In this document: piece after piece, positions 53,233-60,467 of the stretch
Layout of the letters: each line of letters begins with the position of its first letter
How positions within the stretch are numbered: the stretch's first letter is position 1
Assembly (NCBI RefSeq): GCF_013912375.1
Contig: NZ_JACETV010000001.1
Span: 930,001 to 994,000, forward strand
Source: Emticicia sp. BO119
GTDB taxonomy: Bacteria > Bacteroidota > Bacteroidia > Cytophagales > Spirosomataceae
Reading direction: 5' to 3'
DNA length: 64,000 nt
The notes under the pieces: generated by a model
Databases searched by the model: none
Seen by the model: the letters and a program-made list of their open reading frames with translations, nothing else
What the model was told of the DNA's origin: nothing
Made by a program: the position numbers and the translations under genes

Positions 53233-54618
53233 ATGATTCGTATTAATTACAAACTTAAACCTACCGACTTATCTGATAAATTGAAGAGATTCTGGGAGCT
53301 TTCAGGTGAGAAAATTTCTTTGATCGAGCAAAACTATGATGCTACTAAGGGGTCACCTGTATTTACGGCCGATGGAAAATATACAACACGTGGCTGGACT
53401 GAATGGACACAAGGTTTTCAGTTTGGTTCAGCAATCCTACAATTTGATGCTACTGGTGATAATAGTTTTTTAGAAATGGGTCGTCAGAAAACCATTGAAG
53501 TAATGGCTCCGCATATCAGCCATATCGGCGTACATGACCATGGTTTTAATAACGTGAGCACCTATGGTAATTTATTGAGGTTGATGCAGGAAAGTAAAAT
53601 TGAGACCAATAAATGGGAAAAAAATTTTTACGAATTAGCACTGAAAATATCTGGGGCGGTACAGGCAAGCCGCTGGACAAACATAAAGACAGGAGGTTTT
53701 ATTCATTCTTTTAATGGTGCTCATTCATTGTTTGTAGATACCATTCGCTCGTGTCGGGCCTTAATGTTGAGCCATAAATTAGGCCATGTGTTTCAGGGAG
53801 AGGGAGATGTGAAAATCAGTTTATTAGAAAGAGCCTTAGCTCATATTAAAGCTACTGCTGATTACTCTGTGTTTTATGGGGAAGGCCGTGATTCTTACGA
53901 CATCTGGGGACGTACGGCACATGAAAGTATATTCAATACAAAAGATGGAAATTTCAGATGTCCAAATTCACAACAGGGATATACAGGATTCACTACATGG
54001 ACACGTGGTTTGGCCTGGGCTATCTGTGGTTTCCCGGAAGAACTGGAGTTTCTGAGTATTCTGAGCGATGAAGAATTAGAGCCTTATGGTGGGAGAGCGG
54101 TCATTGAGAATTATATGCTGAGAGCGGCTCGTGCTACTTGTGATTTTTATATAGAATATACTCCAATAGATGGTGTACCTTATTGGGATACCGGTGCACC
54201 GAACCTACACAAATTAGGTGATTACTTAAATCAACCTGCTAATCCGTTCAATGATTATGAGCCTGTGGATAGTTCGGCCGCGGCCATTGCCGCACAGGGA
54301 CTTTTACGCCTGGGTAGATATTTAATAAATAAAGGTGAAGTAGAAGCAGGGGAAAAATACTGGCAGACAGGTTTAACTGTGCTGGATACCATTTTTCAGG
54401 AACCATATTTAAGTACCAATCCTGATCATCAGGGTATTTTATTACATTCTATTTACCACCAACCCAATGGTTGGGATTATGTGCCGGAAGGTAGCAAAAT
54501 TGCTTTTGGGGAGTCGAGTATGTGGGGCGATTACCATGCCCGGGAAGTGGCTCTTTATCTACAGAAAATTATTGATAATGATATCTATTATACGTTTTAT
54601 AACTGTTTAGACAGATAA
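53233..54618 (+). CDS. GH88-like unsaturated glucuronyl hydrolase-type protein
   Basis: 461 residues, alpha/alpha-barrel. The pattern resembles glycoside hydrolase family 88: VHDHGFNNVSTYGNLLRLM, FIHSFNGAHSLFVDTIRSCR (catalytic Asp candidate), QGYTGFTTWTRGLAWAI, then DTGAPN and DSSAAAIAAQGLLRLG. GH88 enzymes hydrate unsaturated uronyl sugars. No signal peptide is seen, so it should be cytosolic, unlike the two upstream TIM barrels. It begins 10 bases after the second TIM barrel gene and ends 18 bases before the OYE gene. The family call is by motif memory and moderate in strength. Confidence 0.7.
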   Translation: MIRINYKLKPTDLSDKLKRFWELSGEKISLIEQNYDATKGSPVFTADGKYTTRGWTEWTQGFQFGSAILQFDATGDNSFLEMGRQKTIEVMAPHISHIGVHDHGFNNVSTYGNLLRLMQESKIETNKWEKNFYELALKISGAVQASRWTNIKTGGFIHSFNGAHSLFVDTIRSCRALMLSHKLGHVFQGEGDVKISLLERALAHIKATADYSVFYGEGRDSYDIWGRTAHESIFNTKDGNFRCPNSQQGYTGFTTWTRGLAWAICGFPEELEFLSILSDEELEPYGGRAVIENYMLRAARATCDFYIEYTPIDGVPYWDTGAPNLHKLGDYLNQPANPFNDYEPVDSSAAAIAAQGLLRLGRYLINKGEVEAGEKYWQTGLTVLDTIFQEPYLSTNPDHQGILLHSIYHQPNGWDYVPEGSKIAFGESSMWGDYHAREVALYLQKIIDNDIYYTFYNCLDR

Positions 54619-54636
54619 ACATTTACGATTGAATAT

Positions 54637-56088
54637 ATGAGTGGCAAGTTTAAACCAAAATATACAAGAGTAGCGCAATTAAAGACTGCCGCCGATTTGC
54701 GGAAGTACCTGGAAGATGGGCAGGTTGATTTAGATTTTGATGATGAGTTGATAGATGCCGCAAAATCTCCCTTTGCAGAATCTTTAACCCTCAAGTCTGG
54801 CAAATTAATTGGTAACCGTTTCTGTATTCTTCCAATGGAAGGGTGGGATGGTACGAAAGATGGCAAACCAAGTGAATATACCAAACGCCGCTGGGAGAAT
54901 TTTGCCATTAGCGGGGCTAAATTATTATGGGGTTGCGAGGCTGCTGCTGTACGGCATGACGGACGTGCAAACCCCAATCAGCTTTTGATTAATGAAGAAA
55001 ATCTTCCAGAGTTTGAAGCCTTGTTCCAAATGGTGATGAGCAAGCACGCCGAGAAGTTTGGAAGTACTGATGATCTGGTGGTTGGCTTGCAATTAACACA
55101 CTCGGGCAGATTCTGTAAACCTAATAGCCATACAAAGTTTGAGTCTAAGATTTTATATAATCATCCTATATTGGACAAAAAGTATCATTTAGGTGAAAAT
55201 TACCCCTTGATGACCGATGATGAGATTGATGCTCTGGTAAAGGATTTTGTAAAAGCGGCTGTATTGGCTCAAAAAGCAGGTTTTCATTTTGTAGATTTAA
55301 AGCATTGCCATGGATATTTAGGGCATGAGTTTCTGAGTTCGTTCAATAGAGAAGGTAAATATGGAGGTAGCTTTGAAAATCGTACCCGATTCCTGAGAAA
55401 TATAGTTGAGGGAATAAAAAAAGAAGCACCTGGGCTGGAAATGGGGATTCGTTTGAGTGCTTTTGATTGGGTGCCATTTAAGAAAGACAGCGAAGGGCAA
55501 GGAGAACCTGATTATTCAGCAGGTGAAAAATATCATTATGCCTTTGGCGGCACTGGGCAAGGAACAACCATTGATTTAGAAGAACCAAAAGCATTTCTGG
55601 CATTGGCACAGGAATTAGGCATTCAGTTGATATGTATTACAGTGGGTAGTCCTTATTATAACCCACATCTGATGCGCCCGGCCACATTTCCACCTTCGGA
55701 TGGGTATTATCCGCCAGAAGAACCATTTCTGGGTGTAGCAAGACAAATCAATGTAACCAACGAACTGAAACAGGCATTCCCTGAATTAGTAATAGTTGGG
55801 TCGGCGTATTCATACGCTCAGGATTGGTTGCCAAACGTTGGTCAATATGTTTTAAGAAACAATATGGCCGATTTTATTGGTTTAGGCAGGATGGTATTAT
55901 CCTATCCAACCTTACCCGATGATGTATTGAACAACCGACCAATGCAGCGTAAATTGATTTGTCGTACCTTCTCAGACTGTACAACAGCACCTCGAAATGG
56001 TTTGATTTCAGGTTGTTTTCCGTTAGATCCGATATACAAAAATTTGGATATTGCCGACACTTTAAAAAAAATTAAAGAACAACAGTGA
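54637..56088 (+). CDS. NADH:flavin oxidoreductase (Old Yellow Enzyme family)
   Basis: 483 residues. FMN barrel motifs include KLIGNRFCILPMEGWDGTKD, VGLQLTHSGRF, the active-site DLKHCHGYLGHEFLSSFNRE, ENRTRFLRNIVEGI, and FIGLGRMVLSYPTLPDD. A C-terminal Cys-rich stretch (CRTFSDC, then GLISGC) resembles the iron-sulfur region of dienoyl-CoA-type enzymes, but the FAD/NAD domain is absent. OYE proteins reduce activated C=C bonds. Here the enzyme may act on an unsaturated sugar or keto-sugar. It overlaps the SDR start by four bases (GTGA). Confidence 0.87.
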   Translation: MSGKFKPKYTRVAQLKTAADLRKYLEDGQVDLDFDDELIDAAKSPFAESLTLKSGKLIGNRFCILPMEGWDGTKDGKPSEYTKRRWENFAISGAKLLWGCEAAAVRHDGRANPNQLLINEENLPEFEALFQMVMSKHAEKFGSTDDLVVGLQLTHSGRFCKPNSHTKFESKILYNHPILDKKYHLGENYPLMTDDEIDALVKDFVKAAVLAQKAGFHFVDLKHCHGYLGHEFLSSFNREGKYGGSFENRTRFLRNIVEGIKKEAPGLEMGIRLSAFDWVPFKKDSEGQGEPDYSAGEKYHYAFGGTGQGTTIDLEEPKAFLALAQELGIQLICITVGSPYYNPHLMRPATFPPSDGYYPPEEPFLGVARQINVTNELKQAFPELVIVGSAYSYAQDWLPNVGQYVLRNNMADFIGLGRMVLSYPTLPDDVLNNRPMQRKLICRTFSDCTTAPRNGLISGCFPLDPIYKNLDIADTLKKIKEQQ

Positions 56089-56855
56089 GAAAAGTAGCAT
56101 TTATTACGGGTGGAAGCAGGGGTATTGGCCTTGGCATAGCCGAACATCTGGCAAAGGCAGGGTTTAATCTGGCTATTAATGGTATGCGCCCGGAAGACGC
56201 GGTTAAAGAGATAATGATCAATTTATCAAGATTGGGTGCCGAGGTTATTTATTGTCAGGGAGATATTGCTTCAGCTGAAGATAGAAAAATAATGCTTCAG
56301 CAAATAAAGGCCCATTATGGTCATTTGCACGTATTAGTAAATAATGCGGGAGTAGCTCCAAAACAGCGAAATGATATTTTAGATGCAACAGAAGAAAGCT
56401 TTGATTTTGTGATTTCAACTAATCTGAAAGGGACTTACTTCTTAACACAGGCAGTAGCCAACTGGATGATAGAACAACGGAATAAGGATTTGACATTTTG
56501 CGGTTGCATTATCAATGTTTCTTCTATTTCGGCCACTGTAGCATCGGTCAATAGGGGAGAATATTGTCTGTCAAAAGCAGGATTAAGTATGGCAACCCAA
56601 CTTTTTGCTGTTCGGTTGGGTGAGTATAACATCCCTGTATATGAGGTGCGTCCGGGAGTAATTAAAACTGATATGACTGCAGGAGTGACTGCCAAATATG
56701 ACCAGCTGATAGAAAATGGTTTGTGTGTACAGAAACGATGGGGGTTTCCTGACGATGTCGGGAAAGCAGTAACAGCCTTAGCCAAAGGGGATTTTCCTTA
56801 CTCAACGGGGCAGGTACTTATGGTAGATGGAGGGATGACTTTGGCGAGGCTTTAG
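56085..56855 (+). CDS. SDR family oxidoreductase (FabG-like)
   Basis: 256 residues starting at GTG 56085, coupled to the OYE gene by a 4-base overlap. Classical SDR: TGGSRGIGLGIAEHL, NNAGVAP, the catalytic Ser in IINVSSISATVAS, YCLSK for Tyr and Lys, and VDGGMTLARL at the end. Often named 3-ketoacyl-ACP reductase in annotations, but the operon context argues for a sugar or keto-sugar substrate. It is cytosolic and NAD(P)-dependent. Confidence 0.93.
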   Translation: MRKVAFITGGSRGIGLGIAEHLAKAGFNLAINGMRPEDAVKEIMINLSRLGAEVIYCQGDIASAEDRKIMLQQIKAHYGHLHVLVNNAGVAPKQRNDILDATEESFDFVISTNLKGTYFLTQAVANWMIEQRNKDLTFCGCIINVSSISATVASVNRGEYCLSKAGLSMATQLFAVRLGEYNIPVYEVRPGVIKTDMTAGVTAKYDQLIENGLCVQKRWGFPDDVGKAVTALAKGDFPYSTGQVLMVDGGMTLARL

Positions 56856-56870
56856 GAATTTAATAATTGC

Positions 56871-57048
56871 GTGATTTAGTGAATGAGTGGTTAGTCTGAA
56901 CTGTGATTTAATGGATTAACCTGATTTCACTGATTCTGAGAAAAGTGAAAGTTATTAACACTTAATTTTGTTAAAGTATTTTCAGCGAAATCAAATCAAT
57001 CAGCTAAATCACCGTTCAGACAAAATAATCGCTCATTCACTCAATCAC
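56871..57048. repeat. long imperfect inverted repeat in the operon gap
   Basis: The left arm (GTGATTTAGTGAATGAG..., then GTCTGAAC.GTGATTTA and TGATTTCACTGA) matches the complement of the right arm with scattered mismatches over about 70 bases. The centre is 57 bases. The gap between the SDR and Gfo/Idh genes (233 bases) holds little else. Confidence 0.6.
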
Positions 57049-57088
57049 CAAATAAATTCAATCTTTCAACCTTTTAACTTTTTATACT

Positions 57089-58387
57089 ATGAAAAAATTC
57101 TCGAGAAGAGATATGCTTAAAACAGCCCTACCTGGCTCGTTGGCAGTCATGTCTATTCCCACTATTATTCCGTCTACCGCTTTTGGAGCTAACGATAGGC
57201 TTCGGGTAGCTGTAATTGGTATCAACGGCCGTGGGAAAGACCACATTTCAGGTTTTATGAAGCAGGAAAATGTTGAAGTTGCTACCCTTTGCGATGTCGA
57301 TAAAGTTGTGTTGCAGGAAAGAGCTACTGACTTTGAGAAGAAATATTCAAAGAAAGTGCAAATGGAACAGGATTTAAGAAAAGTTTATGAAGACAAAACC
57401 ATTGATGCGGTAAGTATTGCAACGCCTAACCATTGGCATGCTTTAGCGGCTATCTGGGCTTGTCAGGCCGGGAAAGATGTTTACGTAGAAAAACCAGCCT
57501 GTCATAATCTTTACGAAGGCCGTAAACTGGTTGAAGCAGCTACTAAATACAACAGAATCGTACAACATGGGGTACAGTTAAGAAGTTCAGCAGCTATTCA
57601 GGAAGCCATTAAGCATTTAAGAGATGGGCTTATTGGAAAAGTATATATGGCCCGCGGAACCGTGTATAAATGGAGACCGGATATTGGTAATCAGGGACCT
57701 TCGCCTGTGCCTGAAGGCTTAGACTGGGATTTATGGCAAGGGCCGGCTCAGGCCAGAGAATTCAGCAAAAATTATGTTCACTATAACTGGCACTGGTTCT
57801 GGGATTATGGCAATGGTGACATAGGAAACCAAGGTATTCATGAAACAGACCTTTGTATGTGGGGGTTAGATGTAGGTTTGCCGGAAGAAATTACTTCTGC
57901 TGGAGGTAAATATCTATGGAATGACTGTAAAGAGACTCCAGAGGTATTGACTTCAACCTACAATTATCCAAAACAAGGTAAGGTAATTCAGTTTGAAGTT
58001 CGCCCATGGATGACCAACAAAGAAGATGGGGTAGAAGTAGGAAATATTTTCTATGGAGATAAGGGTTATATGGTTATTAATGGATACAATGACTATAAGA
58101 CTTTTCTGGGAAGAAACCGTGAACCGGGCCCTGCAAGAAATGCCGGAGGCGACCACTACAAAAACTTTGTAGATGCAGTGAGAGCTAAGAATAAATCATT
58201 GTTAAACGGCCCTATTGAAACCGGACATTTAGCTGCGAGCATTGCTCATCTTGGGAATATTGCTTATCGATTAGGCAGAAGTTTAAAGTTTGACCCTAAA
58301 ACAGAAACATTCCCTGGTGACAAGGAAGCAAATGCAATGCTAACCCGCAGGTATCGTGCGCCTTATCTGATTCCTAATAAGGTGTAA
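57089..58387 (+). CDS. Gfo/Idh/MocA family oxidoreductase, exported (twin-arginine-type signal)
   Basis: 432 residues. The N-terminus KKFSRRDMLKTALPGSLAVM is a twin-arginine-like signal, so it folds with cofactor and is then exported. The NAD(P) fold has VAVIGINGRGKDHI, then EKPACHN with the family Lys. The C-terminal domain has motifs YNWHWFWDYGNGDIGNQGIH and CMWGLDVG, typical of the Bacteroidetes exported group. These enzymes oxidise or epimerise sugars, some making 3-keto-glycosides. With the two exported TIM barrels it could act on a glycoside outside the cytosol. Confidence 0.92.
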   Translation: MKKFSRRDMLKTALPGSLAVMSIPTIIPSTAFGANDRLRVAVIGINGRGKDHISGFMKQENVEVATLCDVDKVVLQERATDFEKKYSKKVQMEQDLRKVYEDKTIDAVSIATPNHWHALAAIWACQAGKDVYVEKPACHNLYEGRKLVEAATKYNRIVQHGVQLRSSAAIQEAIKHLRDGLIGKVYMARGTVYKWRPDIGNQGPSPVPEGLDWDLWQGPAQAREFSKNYVHYNWHWFWDYGNGDIGNQGIHETDLCMWGLDVGLPEEITSAGGKYLWNDCKETPEVLTSTYNYPKQGKVIQFEVRPWMTNKEDGVEVGNIFYGDKGYMVINGYNDYKTFLGRNREPGPARNAGGDHYKNFVDAVRAKNKSLLNGPIETGHLAASIAHLGNIAYRLGRSLKFDPKTETFPGDKEANAMLTRRYRAPYLIPNKV

Positions 58388-58501
58388 CAACTTTTATCCC
58401 GTATTCCGACCTTCCCGAGCAATGAGGGGAAATTACAACCGAAACCTCACTGTCAGGGAAGGGTATTGGATTCTTATTTAACCCTATCCTATAACCTTTT
58501 C

Positions 58502-59740
58502 ATGACCAATTCTACGACAAACTCGCAAAATATACTTAAACAACTCTTACAACTACCCGTACTTGTTGCCGCATTGGGCTATCTGGTTGATATGTATGAC
58601 CTTTTTCTTTTCAATGTGGTTAGAGTACCAAGCCTGAAAGAATTAGGGTTTGAAGGGGACCAATTATTTGAAGAGGGTGCCAGACTACTTAATATACAAA
58701 TGGCAGGAATGCTTATTGGCGGTATTATCTGGGGCGTAATGGGTGATAAAAGAGGACGCTTATCAGTACTTTTTGGTTCAATAATTATTTATTCGCTTGC
58801 TAATATTGCTAATGGCATGGTTGGTACTATTCCGCAATATGCTATTTGCCGGTTTATAGCAGGAGTTGGTCTGGCTGGTGAGTTAGGTGCGGGAGTGACC
58901 CTGGTAACAGAAATATTGCCCCGACAAATCAGAGGTTATGGAACAACTATTGTTGCTACTTTAGGGTTAGTCGGTGCCATAGCTGCTTATTTTGTAGCCG
59001 AGCTTTTTGCCTGGCGTGTTTCTTACTATGTGGGAGGTGGTATGGGTTTGTTATTATTAATTTTGCGTATCAATGTATTTGAATCCAGAATATTTGTTGA
59101 TGCTAAAAATAAGCATGTTTCGAGAGGGAATCTGCTGATGCTTTTTAATAATAGAACCCGATTTATCAAATACCTGATGTCGATACTTGTGGGCTTGCCA
59201 ATCTGGTTCGTTGTTGGTATCCTGATTACTTTCTCACCCGAATTTGCTAAAGCTGCCGGAATAGTGGAGCCTATTAATGCCGGTAAGGCTGTCATGCTGA
59301 CCTTTACGGGACAAGTATTTGGCGATATAGCAAGTGGTTTTTTGAGTCAGTATATGCAAAGCCGAAAGAAAGTAATATTACTTTTTATTTTACTTTCATT
59401 GGCATTTGTATTAGTGTATCTTTTAATTCCTGTAAGCAGTAGTTATAGCTTCTACGTAATATGTGCCTTTTTGGGCTTCTGTAACGGTTACTGGACGCTA
59501 TTCATTACAATTGCTGCTGAATTGTTTGGTACAAATCTCCGGGCAACAGTTGCCACTACAGTACCTAATTTTGTTCGTGGAGCAACCATTCCGTTATTAG
59601 CTATTTTCAAGTTTCTTAAACCTGATATGGGTATTATGTATGCAGCTTTGGTAATTGGTGTTTGTACCTCTGCCATTGCCCTGATTGCGCTGTGGAATAT
59701 TGATGAGACTTTTACCAAAGAAATGGATTATGTGGAATAA
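58502..59740 (+). CDS. MFS transporter (sugar/organic acid type)
   Basis: 412 residues from ATG 58502; a TTG 36 bases upstream is less likely. About 12 helices. Motif A-like GVMGDKRGRLSVLFGS follows helix 2, and VGLAGELGAGVTLVTEILPR lies in helices 4-5, as in the metabolite:H+ symporter group. It ends with WNIDETFTKEMDYVE. It probably imports the product of the exported enzymes upstream. It is the last gene of the group; a long palindrome follows. Confidence 0.88.
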   Translation: MTNSTTNSQNILKQLLQLPVLVAALGYLVDMYDLFLFNVVRVPSLKELGFEGDQLFEEGARLLNIQMAGMLIGGIIWGVMGDKRGRLSVLFGSIIIYSLANIANGMVGTIPQYAICRFIAGVGLAGELGAGVTLVTEILPRQIRGYGTTIVATLGLVGAIAAYFVAELFAWRVSYYVGGGMGLLLLILRINVFESRIFVDAKNKHVSRGNLLMLFNNRTRFIKYLMSILVGLPIWFVVGILITFSPEFAKAAGIVEPINAGKAVMLTFTGQVFGDIASGFLSQYMQSRKKVILLFILLSLAFVLVYLLIPVSSSYSFYVICAFLGFCNGYWTLFITIAAELFGTNLRATVATTVPNFVRGATIPLLAIFKFLKPDMGIMYAALVIGVCTSAIALIALWNIDETFTKEMDYVE

Positions 59741-60060
59741 TCTTTATGAAAATACGCTGAGGATTCATGATTATCGTTTTTCTGATTTTAAATCAGAAAA
59801 ACGATAAAATATTTTGTTTCTGGTAACTATAAATCCAATGATTTACTTCAGTTTTCAATAAACTGAAATTAATGTAATTTTTAAAAAATTCACATCTATA
59901 GATTATTGCCAGCTTCTTTGTGTATCATGTTCTACTAAAAACCCGAATCAATTCTTTGTTTGTGTAAAATGCCGAACTAAATTTGTTGTAGTTTAAAATT
60001 CGATTGTATAATTGTTTTTTTTACTTCTCGATAGAATTATAACTAAGTCCGGATTATATA
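59741..60060. other. intergenic region after the MFS gene
   Basis: 320 bases, AT-rich. The only strong structure is the 37-base palindrome at 59771-59807. No frame, RNA or promoter consensus is seen before the small exported protein gene. Confidence 0.5.
59771..59807. terminator. 18-bp palindrome after the MFS gene
   Basis: TTATCGTTTTTCTGATTT and AAATCAGAAAAACGATAA are perfect complements around one T, 30 bases after the stop. It probably ends the 51-60 kb transcript. Confidence 0.7.
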
Positions 60061-60411
60061 ATGAAAAAGCTTGCTTTACTGATAATATTACTGTTGGTTG
60101 GAGGTACTTTAAGTGCGCAAGAGAAAAAAAAGAAATTCTTTGTAGCAGAGAAGGTGAATTATGAGGCTAAGAGTGTTAAAGAAAACCAGGAAAATGACGA
60201 TGAATTGAAAGATGAAATGACTAATTTTCTGGGTTTTGGTTTCAGATTATCTATAACCAATATGGAAGAAAAAGTAAATGATCCGGCTAATAAAGATAAA
60301 AAGAAAATGGGTTTGCGATTTCAGATAGGTTTTCAAATGCCCAAATTTATTAAAACTAACCCACCCCAGAAACTCTTCAAAGCTGGAATGGACGTAGGAA
60401 TTGTGAAATAA
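60061..60411 (+). CDS. hypothetical small exported protein (116 aa)
   Basis: 116 residues with a clear signal peptide (LALLIILLLVGGTLSAQ). The mature part is highly charged and lysine-rich (EKKKKKFFVAEKV; NPPQKLFKAGMDVGIVK), with no family I recognise. It is transcribed toward the DUF5916 gene and separated from it by a 24-bp hairpin. Function unknown. Confidence 0.65.
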   Translation: MKKLALLIILLLVGGTLSAQEKKKKFFVAEKVNYEAKSVKENQENDDELKDEMTNFLGFGFRLSITNMEEKVNDPANKDKKKMGLRFQIGFQMPKFIKTNPPQKLFKAGMDVGIVK

Positions 60412-60417
60412 ATACGG

Positions 60418-60466
60418 ATAAGTTCAATTTCCAGAAACACCTGGTGTTTCTGGAAATTGAACTTAT
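60418..60466. terminator. 24-bp perfect hairpin between convergent genes
   Basis: The left arm at 60418-60441 and the right arm at 60443-60466 are exact complements (core TTCAATTTCCAGAAACACC) around a single base. It ends two bases before the stop of the DUF5916 gene and serves both strands. Confidence 0.88.
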
Positions 60467-60467
60467 T

